A DNA stretch of 64,000 bases from positions 1 through 64,000 of the forward strand of contig CANLNQ010000006.1 in NCBI GenBank assembly GCA_947492525.1, written 5' to 3'. This DNA comes from an uncultured Granulosicoccus sp. Its GTDB lineage: Bacteria > Pseudomonadota > Gammaproteobacteria > Granulosicoccales > Granulosicoccaceae. The position numbers and the translations under genes are program-made. Positions 16,950 to 25,310 of this stretch are shown one piece after another. How positions within the stretch are numbered: the first letter of the stretch is position 1; the number at the start of each line of letters is the position of its first letter. The notes under the pieces were generated by a model. That model was not told where the DNA came from. It did no database searches and was given only the letters and a program-made list of their open reading frames with translations.

Positions 16950-17423
16950 TCACGCAGGCTTCAGGCGCTGAATGCTGTTGGCGATCATGCAAACCGACTG
17001 CATGGCGAGCAGGACGAAGGCGATGGGTATCAGTGCCTTGAGCACATAGCGGTAGCCCAGGCCACCGGGGTCTGGTGAGCCTTCATTGATGGAGTAGCTG
17101 TTGACGACAAAGTCGATGGACAGCCAGGCTATCACCAGGGAAACTGCGCACATCAGACAAGCGGACACCAGGTCGATCAGCGCCTGTTGTCGAAGGGAAA
17201 AACGGGCATAGAGAATATCCACCCTGACTTCCGCCCCCTGGTTCATGCCGTAGGACATGCCCAGCAAGGCGATGGCTGCCATGGCATGCCACTCCAGTTC
17301 CTGCAAGGCCACGCTACCGAACGAAAAAAGGTAGCGTCCCAGTACATTGGTCGATACCAGTAGAACCAGCAGCAGACCTGTCCATGCGCTGATGTCGCCA
17401 ATCTTCTTTATCAGTGCTGACAT
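16950..17423 (-). CDS. TRAP transporter small permease (DctQ)
   Basis: This 157-residue protein has four transmembrane helices and the conserved DctQ elements NVLGRYLF in the first half and ELEWHAMAAIALLG in the second helix. It pairs with DctM to form the membrane part of the TRAP transporter. Genes run binding protein, small permease, large permease, enzyme, all in one direction with short gaps. Confidence 0.92.
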   Translation of the reverse strand: MSALIKKIGDISAWTGLLLVLLVSTNVLGRYLFSFGSVALQELEWHAMAAIALLGMSYGMNQGAEVRVDILYARFSLRQQALIDLVSACLMCAVSLVIAWLSIDFVVNSYSINEGSPDPGGLGYRYVLKALIPIAFVLLAMQSVCMIANSIQRLKPA

Positions 17424-17489
17424 GAATGAATCTCTGTTCGATTCCGGGTTTCGTCAGGCGTTGACGAAACCCGGTGAGGAGGAGGGTGT

Positions 17490-18560
17490 TTACAGACTGT
17501 GATAGGGCTTTTCGGAAATGGCAGACCACTGGTGATGCTTCGCCGCGAAGGCCATGAAGGCATCGTGGATCTTGCGTGTCGTTGGATCGGCCTCGGCACC
17601 GGCTTCCAGCACTTCTGCCGTGGCGGTCTTGAGGCTGGCGACAACCTCAGCTGGCAAGACGTTGGCCTGTACGCCGAAGTTCTCGACAAGGTCTGTCAGT
17701 GCTTCGGCATTGTTGGCTTCACACCAGGTGTGACTTTCCAGATTACAGGCCATGGCTGCCGATTTGACGATGGCTTGCAAGTCGGCCGGTAGTGAGTCCC
17801 AGGCCTTCTTGCTCATCAGCAGCTCGGTCACATTGCTTGGCTCATGCCAGCCTGTGGTGTAGTAATATTTGGCCGCGTTTTGAAGTCCCAGGCGCCTGTC
17901 CTGGTAGGGGCCGACAAATTCAGCGGCGTCTATCACGCCGCGCTCCAGAGCCGGGAAGATTTCTCCGCCGGGTAGCAGTTTTACGTCCACACCCAGAGTG
18001 GCATACACCTTCCCGGCAAGACCCGGAATGCGCATTTTCAGGTCCTTGAAATCGTCGATGGATTCAATGGGGTCACGGAACCATCCGGTCATCTGCACGC
18101 CGGTGTTGCCCATGGGTAGTGCCTTCAGACCCAGCGGCTCATACAGTTCATCCCACAGCTCCATACCACCGCCGTGGTACAGCCAGGCGTTCATGCCCTG
18201 AAAGTTCAGACCAAACGGAACCGTGGTGAAGTACTGCGCGGCCGGCAGTTTTCCTGCCCAGAAATAGGCGTTGGCCGCATTCATCTCGACCACGCCCGAA
18301 CGGACCGCATCAAAGCCTTCCAAAGCAGGAATCAGTTCCCCGGCCGCAAAGTGCTGGATGTTCAAACGGCCATCGGACATCTCGGATACCTTCTTGCAGA
18401 AGTCCGTCGGGCTACCCGGGCCTTCCACATAGAAAGGCGATCCGGGTCCGTAGGCATTGGTCATCTTCCAGTTGAATGTGGACTGCGCTCGAACGATGGA
18501 AGGTGCTGCCAGGGGTGCAGCGGCCAGGGATGATGCTGCCAGGAATTTTCTTCTGTTCAT
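17490..18560 (-). CDS. TRAP transporter substrate-binding protein (DctP/TakP-like)
   Basis: This 356-residue periplasmic binding protein begins with a Tat-type signal (MNRRKFLAASSLAAAPLAAPS, cut near RAQ). Internal landmarks such as GGEIFPALERGVIDAAEFVGPY, YYTTGWHEPSN and GWFRDPIESIDDF match the TakP-like subgroup, several of whose members bind 2-oxo acids or carboxylates together with a cation. It is first in its operon. Given the amidase-like enzyme encoded last, the ligand may be an N-acyl or gamma-glutamyl compound, but the sequence does not settle this. Confidence 0.93.
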   Translation of the reverse strand: MNRRKFLAASSLAAAPLAAPSIVRAQSTFNWKMTNAYGPGSPFYVEGPGSPTDFCKKVSEMSDGRLNIQHFAAGELIPALEGFDAVRSGVVEMNAANAYFWAGKLPAAQYFTTVPFGLNFQGMNAWLYHGGGMELWDELYEPLGLKALPMGNTGVQMTGWFRDPIESIDDFKDLKMRIPGLAGKVYATLGVDVKLLPGGEIFPALERGVIDAAEFVGPYQDRRLGLQNAAKYYYTTGWHEPSNVTELLMSKKAWDSLPADLQAIVKSAAMACNLESHTWCEANNAEALTDLVENFGVQANVLPAEVVASLKTATAEVLEAGAEADPTTRKIHDAFMAFAAKHHQWSAISEKPYHSL

Positions 18561-19094
18561 GATTGAGTCGCTGATTCCGGAAGGGTCCGCGTGAGGACGT
18601 TTTCTGTTGTGCCGGAAATCTTACGGACAAGACCCCTGTCTGATGTCACTGAATGCAGGACCAGCACTTATCCGCAATGAATGTCGTTGGTGACGATTGT
18701 GTTCAGTGCCATGCCTGCACCATTCTGATTCGAACCATTGCGGGATTTGGAGCTTCTCCAGTAGTTATTTGCTTCAAGCTGCACCGTCGGTGGTCAAGAT
18801 ACTCCTTGAGTGCACCATGAAAAGCGGGAAATCTGGCATGTCGATGCGCTGTCTTTTGTGTGAACTCGTACCGGAAAAAACGGCTGCGTAGCTGAGGGTG
18901 TGATTCCATACACGGCTTCTCTCAGCCCTGTCTGGCCTGTTTTTCGATAAAGGGCAATATTCACCCTTTCCTGTGTGGATAGTCCGACTTGGGAAATCAA
19001 CTTGCCACTTAGGATGGTTCCACTGCTTATCCAGACACAGCAAACCGCTTCTGGAGGGTGGTATGAAACCAAGCAACCTACAGGATATAAAGTC
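18561..19094. other. Divergent intergenic region (TRAP operon / small secreted protein)
   Basis: About 530 bp contain only short unsupported frames. The region should carry the TRAP operon promoter and that of the secreted protein. No tRNA, riboswitch or clear operator was recognised. Confidence 0.45.
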
Positions 19095-19508
19095 ATGCGC
19101 AAGTTTTCCAGATTCTCAGTAGCCCTTCTCGCCAGCAGTGTTCTGATGAGCGGAACCGTGCAAGCCACAGACGCCGGGTTTTCGCTGCCATTCGGCGATT
19201 ACAGCGTGTTTGTTCGCTCCAACGGTGTCACCGAGATTCGCATCAACGGCAGCATCACCGATCGTACCAGCGCTACTCTGAACTGCGCAGTAGGTTCCAG
19301 CCGAGACATTCTGGCCATGGGTAACCAGACCAACCCGACAGCTTCCTCACCGGCCTACAACGATGCTGCATTGGCGACAGTGCTGACAGCTTATGCAACC
19401 AAGAGTGCGCTGGAAGTACTTGTCAGCGACACCGACAAGGATGCCAATGACAATTGCGGCGTTCAACTGGTCCACCTGCGCTGCGACGATTGCCCCAGTG
19501 GCCTTTAA
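19095..19508 (+). CDS. Small secreted protein, unknown function
   Basis: This 137-residue protein has a clear Sec signal peptide (MRKFSRFSVALLASSVLMSGTVQA, cut before TDAG). The mature part of about 113 residues has four Cys (LNCAVG, NDNCGVQ, RCDDC), suggesting two disulfides. ATG 19095 is preceded by AGGA. I do not recognise a family. The next gene, a lipoprotein, starts 30 bp downstream in the same direction, so both are probably co-transcribed. Confidence 0.75.
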   Translation: MRKFSRFSVALLASSVLMSGTVQATDAGFSLPFGDYSVFVRSNGVTEIRINGSITDRTSATLNCAVGSSRDILAMGNQTNPTASSPAYNDAALATVLTAYATKSALEVLVSDTDKDANDNCGVQLVHLRCDDCPSGL

Positions 19509-19538
19509 TTGCAACCATTCAAACCAGCGAGAATCACC

Positions 19539-19916
19539 ATGATCAGATCAATCATCACCCTTTCCATAGTGTGTTTACTACAAGCATGTGGCGGTGGCGG
19601 TAGTGAAAGCGGGACAACGGGTTCAACGCCGGGCTCGGTTCCGGCGATTGATGACGGGGTAACAGGCAGTGGGGACTCCAATGACGGTGGCCCTTTCGAA
19701 GGAGGTGATGTGGCTAGCGGAGATGGTCGCGTCGAGGGCGAGGGTTCGACGATTGGAGACAGCAACCCGGAATCCGATGGTATATCTGATGGGGACGAAG
19801 TTGCCGACGGCGGGGATACCGATCAGGGCGAAGACGCAGGTCAGGAAGACGAAGCTCGTCAGGGTACATCAGAGGCTGTGGTGGGCATGTCAGCGGTGTA
19901 CTCTGTACTGCTTTGA
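19539..19916 (+). CDS. Small acidic lipoprotein, low complexity
   Basis: This 125-residue protein has a lipoprotein signal (MIRSIITLSIVCLLQAC, lipid-modified Cys17) followed by GGGGSES and a long Gly/Asp/Glu/Ser-rich stretch with hardly any hydrophobic residues. It ends in a short hydrophobic tail, VGMSAVYSVLL. Such chains are disordered, highly negatively charged and often surface-exposed. Function is unknown. It follows a small secreted protein in the same direction. Confidence 0.7.
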   Translation: MIRSIITLSIVCLLQACGGGGSESGTTGSTPGSVPAIDDGVTGSGDSNDGGPFEGGDVASGDGRVEGEGSTIGDSNPESDGISDGDEVADGGDTDQGEDAGQEDEARQGTSEAVVGMSAVYSVLL

Positions 19917-19918
19917 TG

Positions 19919-19978
19919 AAAAAACCTGTTGCCCGGATGATGGGGTTGCTCAGAGAGCACGCAGCCCTGGATCCGGGC
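19919..19978 (-). terminator. Possible terminator for the DMT transporter gene
   Basis: On the minus strand GCCCGGAT (19978-19971) pairs with ATCCGGGC (19938-19931) and is followed by AACAGG and then TTTTTT. The loop is long (32 nt) and contains the gene's stop codon, so termination would be weaker than usual. Confidence 0.4.
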
Positions 19979-20936
19979 ATTTCATGTCAGAACTTCCGGG
20001 TATTCCGTCTTGCGAATCCGCATTGATACCACTGATTGCAAGCAGAGCACCCAGGATATAGATCGCCAGCCCTGCCAGCGTCGCTGGCGCATAGGCGATA
20101 CGACCTTCCAGCAGCTGTAGCACGAATACCATGGCCGGGCCCAGCGCCGTCACGGCGGCGATGACACTGGCGCTGGTCAGGCACACCGCCTTTTGCATCA
20201 GGAATAGTGGCAGTGCGATGACCAGCATGCCGATCAGGATGAGCGCGGGCAATGCCATGGGGCTGGACACGGAGGGCTTGGCATCGACGCCCAGTTGCAC
20301 GGCCACGAGAGCAATGGGTATGTAGAGCATGAAACGCAAACCGAATTGTATGACTGGGCCGACTCCTTGCTGATGCCATTTCACGGAAAGAAGAATGACG
20401 CGGGCTGTGGCGGTACCGGAAATGATGCAGAGCATCACGCCCGTCAGCGCGGTCAGCCAGCCACCGCGTACGAACCCAGAGTGCCCGTTTAGCGTGATGA
20501 CAGCCAGGAACAGGATGGCAGCGACTATCAGCGCCAGGCCGATGATCTCGCTGCGATTTCTGGTCAATCGTGATGCAGACGAAGCAGAGCGTTGCATGAC
20601 GGCAGTACCGAGCGGCACCATCCCCGAGAATATCGTGAAGACAACGGCAGGTTCGATCAGTTGCACCGCCAGGAAATAGCAACACCAGGTCAAGGCCACG
20701 CACGAATTGAGAGCAATCAGGATCGACCGTGAACGCAGGGCTGCTCTGAGTTCAACCGGGTACCGCACCGCTGCCAGTACCGTGCAAGCGATGAACGACA
20801 GACCGAATACCCAGGCCCCAATGTGGAAGGAATCGATCTGCTGGAACAGCGAACCGAGAAAGACGGCCTGAAATGCTTCGAGAAAGACATAGCCCAGGCA
20901 GTAGAGCAGACCGAGTTGACGAGCTGTGATTTGCAT
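19950..20936 (-). CDS. DMT-superfamily (EamA) transporter
   Basis: This 328-residue protein has ten predicted membrane helices arranged as two five-helix EamA repeats. Typical EamA-type segments are ALTWCCYFLAVQLIEPAVVFTIFSGMVPLGTAV in the first repeat and SASVIAAVTALGPAMVFVLQLLEGRI in the second. Family members export amino acids, metabolites or nucleosides. It is divergent from a LysR-type regulator 99 bp away, which is the usual arrangement for a regulator controlling an exporter. The substrate is not predicted. Confidence 0.88.
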   Translation of the reverse strand: MQITARQLGLLYCLGYVFLEAFQAVFLGSLFQQIDSFHIGAWVFGLSFIACTVLAAVRYPVELRAALRSRSILIALNSCVALTWCCYFLAVQLIEPAVVFTIFSGMVPLGTAVMQRSASSASRLTRNRSEIIGLALIVAAILFLAVITLNGHSGFVRGGWLTALTGVMLCIISGTATARVILLSVKWHQQGVGPVIQFGLRFMLYIPIALVAVQLGVDAKPSVSSPMALPALILIGMLVIALPLFLMQKAVCLTSASVIAAVTALGPAMVFVLQLLEGRIAYAPATLAGLAIYILGALLAISGINADSQDGIPGSSDMKCPDPGLRAL

Positions 20937-20997
20937 GATTGCCAGGATCTCGATGATTCATTCTCAAGGTGCATGGAACCAGAATATTCAAGCTGCG

Positions 20998-21003
20998 TAT
21001 AAT
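20998..21003 (+). promoter_or_regulatory. Candidate -10 box for the LysR gene
   Basis: A consensus TATAAT lies 33 bp upstream of the LysR start codon in the 99-bp divergent region. No convincing -35 element is at the standard spacing, as expected for an activator-dependent or weak promoter. Confidence 0.3.
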
Positions 21004-21035
21004 GAAAAAACGTAGACAATGCATGAATTTCAGGC

Positions 21036-21935
21036 ATGGATAAACTGAGCGCATTACCGCCATTGGCAAGACTGCGAGCATTTGAGGCAGCGGCTCGTCT
21101 GGAGAGCTTTACCGTTGCCGCCGATGAGCTGCACTTGACGCAAACGGCCGTGAGCAAACAGATAGCGGCCCTGGAAGAGTATCTGGGGGTATCGCTGTTC
21201 GAAAGGCGCAACCGTGCCGTGTTTCTGACCGAGGAAGGTCGCCGGCTCGGGAGAGTGGTCAGCGTGGCACTGAGCGACATCGCGTTGGAGGCCGCCCGGT
21301 TGCGTGGGGCGACACCGTCGAATGAGCTGGTGCTGCACTGTCAGCTTTGTGAGGCCTTCTATTGGCTGATGCCACGACTATCTCGTTTTCACGAACGTCA
21401 TCCCTCGCTGGAATTGCGCGTGATCAGTGCCAGTGCCCCGCTGTCCGAAGCCAGCGAGCCCTTCGATATCGCGCTGCAGACAAGCGGCCGAGCAGCTGGC
21501 ACCGCTCAACTGGCTTTCTCGGCAGACGACGAGGTCTTTCCGGTGGCATCGCCCGATCTCATCGCTGGGCGTACGCTGCCGATGTCTATCGCTGAATTGA
21601 ATGACCTCGTCAGGCTTGTCCATCGGGTCACTCCACAGGCCTGGATGGATTGGGACGCGTGGTTTGCCGCCCTGTCGGTGAAGGCAGACGCGGCACGTCG
21701 AACCATGGCCTTCGACAGTTTTCCGCTGGTATTGCAGGCGGCGGTTGCCGGGCAGGGCGTCGCACTGGGTTGGCGGCGTAGCGTTGAGGGAATGATCGCG
21801 GAAGGCAAGTTGGTTCGCCTGTGTGAGGAGAGTGTCCATCGCGCCGATGAGTTATCGGTGTATCGGGGCAGGCGTTCGGACAAGGAAGAGGCCATCGAAG
21901 CGCTGCTGTCGTGGTTGCGAGATGAGCTGGATTGA
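21036..21935 (+). CDS. LysR-type transcriptional regulator (GcvA-like)
   Basis: This 299-residue protein begins with the GcvA-like PLARLRAFEAAARLESFTVAA, a winged helix-turn-helix with HLTQTAVSKQIAALEEYLG, and ends with a periplasmic-binding-like effector domain. It probably controls the divergent EamA transporter gene. The effector is unknown. Confidence 0.92.
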   Translation: MDKLSALPPLARLRAFEAAARLESFTVAADELHLTQTAVSKQIAALEEYLGVSLFERRNRAVFLTEEGRRLGRVVSVALSDIALEAARLRGATPSNELVLHCQLCEAFYWLMPRLSRFHERHPSLELRVISASAPLSEASEPFDIALQTSGRAAGTAQLAFSADDEVFPVASPDLIAGRTLPMSIAELNDLVRLVHRVTPQAWMDWDAWFAALSVKADAARRTMAFDSFPLVLQAAVAGQGVALGWRRSVEGMIAEGKLVRLCEESVHRADELSVYRGRRSDKEEAIEALLSWLRDELD

Positions 21936-22096
21936 AGGGGGCGCAGCTGCCACCTGCCTGAAATTCACAGCTGTGGAAAAAAGGAATTGCAGGCGGCGTG
22001 TACGAGTCCGTGACGCTGGCAGTATCAGCGCGGTAGAACCGGCTCGCACCAGGCTTGCCAAGGCCTTGATGCCTGAAGCGTAGTACACTCGCTTGG

Positions 22097-22136
22097 TTCA
22101 CCAGTTCACCAGTTCACCAGTTCACCAGTTCACCAG
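22097..22136. repeat. 8-bp tandem repeat (TTCACCAG)5
   Basis: Five perfect copies of TTCACCAG end 25 bp upstream of the start codon of the TIM-barrel gene. Copy-number change would alter the length of the 5' leader without touching the protein. Confidence 0.97.
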
Positions 22137-22161
22137 CCATCTTATTTCGGGGGAATTATCC

Positions 22162-22998
22162 ATGCGTTTCGCCTTGCACGGCATGTGCTCTCTGCACAGC
22201 AATATTGTCAGTGATATTCGATTGGCAAAAGAGACTGGCTATCAGGGTCTGGAGATTCATACTGAAAAACTCTGGCGATACATCCAGGCGGGCTTTACCA
22301 GTGCAGATTTCAAGGCTCGACTCGAGCAGGCCGGTATCACCCCGACCGCTATCGATATCATTGGTTCTGTGGAGGCTTCTGACAAATCCACCCAGGCCGA
22401 GGTGATCAGGCAAGCCGAGACTCTGTGTGCATTTGCCAGCGATATCGGTGCCCCAACCATTCAGCTGAATGCATTTGAGGCGCTGAACGGTTTGTCGGTG
22501 GAGGACAACATTCAGATCACGGCTCGCAATATTCAGCAGATCGCCGATATCGGCAAGCAGTCTGGCATTCGTTTTCAATACGAAGGTGCAGCCTGGACGC
22601 CCATTGCCAGACTCGACGATTATTACCGCCTGCATGATGCGGTCGGGCGCGATAATTTCGGTTTCGTGCTGGATACCTGGCACTTCTGGGCAAGTCGTGG
22701 TGCAACCCCTGAAGACATGGCGGGTATTGACAAGAACCTCATCTATAACGTGCATCTTTCCGATGGAAAGCGTCCGGCTATCAATGAGCCCTGGGTTGAT
22801 GAAAAGGAGCTGCGCGGCTACCTTTTGGGTGAGGGAGAGATCCCGCTTCAGGAGTGGGTAGACGCCATCGAAAGCACCGGTTATGAGGGCTTCTATTCGG
22901 GCGAATTTCTCAATGACCAGCTGTGGGAAGCTGATCATTACGAGATAGCGGAGGGCATGCTGGCAGGCATGAAGTCTCTGCTTTCCGGGAAAGCCTGA
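22162..22998 (+). CDS. Sugar phosphate isomerase/epimerase-family TIM-barrel protein
   Basis: This 278-residue protein has the AP-endonuclease-2 / xylose-isomerase-like barrel. Segments include GYQGLEIHTEKLW, IQLNAFEALNG, IRFQYEGAAW, FGFVLDTWHFWASRG, IYNVHLSDGKRP and FYSGEFLND. The acidic and His residues in these strand ends are the expected divalent-metal ligands. Family members isomerise or epimerise sugars or inositols, or cleave related substrates; this one cannot be placed more exactly. ATG 22162 has GGGGGA upstream and lies just after the 8-bp tandem repeat. It converges on queF. Confidence 0.88.
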   Translation: MRFALHGMCSLHSNIVSDIRLAKETGYQGLEIHTEKLWRYIQAGFTSADFKARLEQAGITPTAIDIIGSVEASDKSTQAEVIRQAETLCAFASDIGAPTIQLNAFEALNGLSVEDNIQITARNIQQIADIGKQSGIRFQYEGAAWTPIARLDDYYRLHDAVGRDNFGFVLDTWHFWASRGATPEDMAGIDKNLIYNVHLSDGKRPAINEPWVDEKELRGYLLGEGEIPLQEWVDAIESTGYEGFYSGEFLNDQLWEADHYEIAEGMLAGMKSLLSGKA

Positions 22999-23082
22999 TC
23001 GATAGCAATGCCTCTGCCTTTCAACGTTCAACAGTTACGTTTGCGGGAACTCGCAACCTTGCAAACGGATGTCATGAGGGTG

Positions 23083-23103
23083 ACTCGTATCAAAGATACG
23101 AGT
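23083..23103. terminator. Inverted repeat between convergent genes
   Basis: A perfect 9-bp stem (ACTCGTATC / GATACGAGT) with an AAA loop lies between the convergent TIM-barrel gene and queF. There is no T-tract on either side, so any role as a bidirectional terminator is tentative. Confidence 0.35.
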
Positions 23104-23124
23104 ATCCCGTTCAGGCTCGCAAGC

Positions 23125-23946
23125 CTACTGACGCAGAAGACGTATGTTGTCAGGCGATACCTTCTCTGTACTTCTGAACGGATTGATATCCAGTCCGCCA
23201 CGTCGGATGTAGCGCGCATATACGCTGAGTTGCTCGGGCTGGCAGTGATCCATGATATCCAGAAAGATCTGTTCGACGCATTGCTCGTGAAAATCACCGT
23301 GCTCGCGGTAGGATACGAGGTACTTCAGCAAGCCTTCCTTGTCGATTGGCACGCCCCGATAGTCAATCTGGATGCTGGCCCAATCGGGCTGGCCTGTCAC
23401 CGGACAATTGGATTTCAGCAAGTGGCTGTAGAGCTTCGAGGTGATGAGGTCTCCTGGATGCGTGCGCAGCAGCTGTGGAGCAGGCTGATAGTGCTCGATC
23501 TCCACATCCAGTTGATCCAGACATTCGCCTTCAAGCTGGCCCATTCGTGGCTGGCCATCCAACGGATGAATGGACACGGTTACCGGGGCACCGGCGATCT
23601 CACTCAGATCGTCGATCATATGCTGTCGAACGACTTCGGTGGATGCAAATCGGCTCAGGTTGAATGAGTTGAGGTAGAGCTTGAAGGATTTGGATTCGAT
23701 GATGCAGGGCGATTCGCAGGGCACTCGGAATTCTGCGATGGCTACTTGCGGCAGTCCTCTGGGATTGAGCCAGGAGAGCTCATAGGCATTCCAGATATCG
23801 CAACCATGAAATGGCGCTACGGCATGGCCTCGCTCCCGCCAGCTGTTGCTGCGCGGGATTGCAAACAGCTGAGCCCGGTCGTATTCGCAAACGTAGTCGG
23901 TAGTATGGCCAAGAGGGGCGTCTTTCAGGTAGTCGTTCATCATCAA
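23125..23946 (-). CDS. queF: NADPH-dependent 7-cyano-7-deazaguanine reductase QueF
   Basis: This is a 273-residue long-form (bimodular, Escherichia-type) QueF. It reduces preQ0 to preQ1, the last step before insertion of the queuosine precursor into tRNA. The diagnostic motif ESKSFKLYLNSFN is at residues 84-96. The catalytic pair is Cys181 in KSNCPVTGQPDW and Asp188, with the spacing seen in Escherichia coli QueF. It starts with three consecutive Met codons; any of these could be used. It converges on the TIM-barrel gene. The neighbouring rhodanese remnant is unrelated. Confidence 0.97.
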   Translation of the reverse strand: MMMNDYLKDAPLGHTTDYVCEYDRAQLFAIPRSNSWRERGHAVAPFHGCDIWNAYELSWLNPRGLPQVAIAEFRVPCESPCIIESKSFKLYLNSFNLSRFASTEVVRQHMIDDLSEIAGAPVTVSIHPLDGQPRMGQLEGECLDQLDVEIEHYQPAPQLLRTHPGDLITSKLYSHLLKSNCPVTGQPDWASIQIDYRGVPIDKEGLLKYLVSYREHGDFHEQCVEQIFLDIMDHCQPEQLSVYARYIRRGGLDINPFRSTEKVSPDNIRLLRQ

Positions 23947-23970
23947 GTCAGGGCTTCAGCAGTGTACGGG

Positions 23971-24145
23971 TCAGGTATCGGTCGGTTTGTCAGCCGCTCG
24001 CCACGCGGTGAAAATTCCGGGAACATTGTATAGGTGTTCGAACCCATGCTTCTGCAGCAGACTCGATGCGATCGACGCCCGATACCCGCTGGCGCAGCAG
24101 GACCGGGATTGATAATGGCTGCGCAATCGGTACTGTCGTCTCAGC
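23971..24145 (-). pseudogene. Rhodanese-like domain remnant
   Basis: Upstream of queF on the same strand, an open stretch ends at TGA 23971-23973. It encodes CCASGYRASIASSLL followed by YNVPGIFTAWRAA, the active-site loop (CxSGYRS) and the last strand and helix of a rhodanese domain. The N-terminal half is missing: an in-frame stop (TAG) lies near 24143 and there is no start codon or ribosome site. This is the 3' stub of a sulfurtransferase, possibly from a metallo-beta-lactamase/rhodanese protein. Confidence 0.65.
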
Positions 24146-24408
24146 TACACCTCGTTCCCGGATTTTCAATCAGCGTCGCCTAACGTTCCGAAGTCTGCGT
24201 ACGGCAGCGAATTGCCGATAGCAAGTGGCCGGCCAATTGCACTTGCCAAAGATCGGGCAGGGGATGGCAGTGCCTGAAAGGCGAGTTGTCGACCAGTGCG
24301 GCCAGCTACAGAGGAAGCTGGCCGGCGTCAGTGTAATTGCTGCGCTGCGTTCTGGCTCGGCAGATGAACCTTGCGACAAGGCTCCTCATCCACGCTCGGG
24401 TCCAGCTA

Positions 24409-24768
24409 TCAGACTGCTTCCAGAGACGCAAAGGCGGGCAACACCAGGGGCAAAGGCTTGCGAAATCGGACAGCATGCCTGACCCCTTTTGTGTCCTTGA
24501 TTTCGATTGTCGAGATGCCCGTGCTGCTGCACTCCAGGTGGATGTCCTGCAGTCTTTTGAACTGCAGAGGCTGCCCGGATACAGAAAGTCTGCATATATC
24601 GAATTCCGGATCGTACGATAATTCGCTCAGTTCTGCCCATTCGGATTCTCGCAGCTCGTCAGCTGCCAGAGAGTCGCTGTCAATCTGAACCGGCTTGCAT
24701 CTGAGTTCCGCATTGACAGTCTCGAAATATCTCTTCCACTCTCTTTCCTTTATCTTCATCTTTTCCAT
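24409..24768 (-). CDS. DUF5335-like small protein
   Basis: This 119-residue soluble protein has KEREWKRYFETVNAEL at the start, WAELSELSYDPEFDICRLSVSG in the middle and a late DTKGVRHAVRFRKPL. The W-x-x-Y/F-F opening, the acidic YDPxxD segment and the D-x-x-G-x-R-x-x-V strand fit the DUF5335 family of unknown function. GAGGGGA precedes ATG 24768. It stands alone, between the rhodanese remnant and a repeat-bearing intergenic region. Confidence 0.65.
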   Translation of the reverse strand: MEKMKIKEREWKRYFETVNAELRCKPVQIDSDSLAADELRESEWAELSELSYDPEFDICRLSVSGQPLQFKRLQDIHLECSSTGISTIEIKDTKGVRHAVRFRKPLPLVLPAFASLEAV

Positions 24769-25107
24769 GATTGAATCCCCTCGCGCTGGTGATTGATCTA
24801 GTGATTTTTACTGATATTCTTTCCGTTTCTGTCTTGCCTCCAGATTCGCATTCATCGCTACGTTCTATTGCAGAATGCAAAGAATTCATACGCAAATTCG
24901 ACATTGCCTCTTTTGTCGACAAGGTCGCGCTGCTCGCTGCAAACTCGTCCGGTGGGACGGAGAATCGATGCCATCCCCGCATCATGTCCGAATTCACCTG
25001 CGAACGCTCACGAGCGTTGATATCAATATGCCAGCACTTGATCAAAATCGGAAGGGGAAATTGCGATGTTGCCAAGAGAGTTGCAAGCCTATGTGCAAGG
25101 CTTGTCT

Positions 25108-25185
25108 GCTGGAGCGGGCTGGAGCGGGCTGGAGCGGGCTGGAGCGGGCTGGAGCGGGCTGGAGCGGGCTGGAGCGGGCTGGAGC
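25108..25185. repeat. 10-bp tandem repeat (GGAGCGGGCT)7
   Basis: Seven perfect copies of GGAGCGGGCT occupy 25111-25180, with partial copies at each end. It is intergenic, between the DUF5335-like gene and the metallo-hydrolase gene. It is markedly GC-rich compared with flanking DNA. Confidence 0.97.
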
Positions 25186-25213
25186 CGCTAGTCTGACATA
25201 TCAGTTCAAGGCA

Positions 25214-25235
25214 GCTAGCGGTGTAAACCGCTAGC
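25214..25235. terminator. Strong inverted repeat downstream of the metallo-hydrolase gene
   Basis: A perfect 9-bp stem (GCTAGCGGT / ACCGCTAGC) with a GTAA loop; an extra copy of half the stem (GCCGCTAG) lies at 25184-25191, at the end of the tandem repeat. Outer TCTGACA / TGTCAGA arms could extend the fold. It lies 76 bp downstream of the metallo-hydrolase stop. There is no T-tract, so its role as terminator is uncertain. Confidence 0.4.
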
Positions 25236-25310
25236 CGTTACTGTCAGAGTTTCGTCATTCAGGTCGACCACTATTCCGGATACGGCATTTCCTCATGACG
25301 AAGATGTTCG

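Noticed and set aside
22097-22136. CRISPR-like array
   Set aside because: Units are contiguous 8-mers without spacers; the same applies to the other short arrays.
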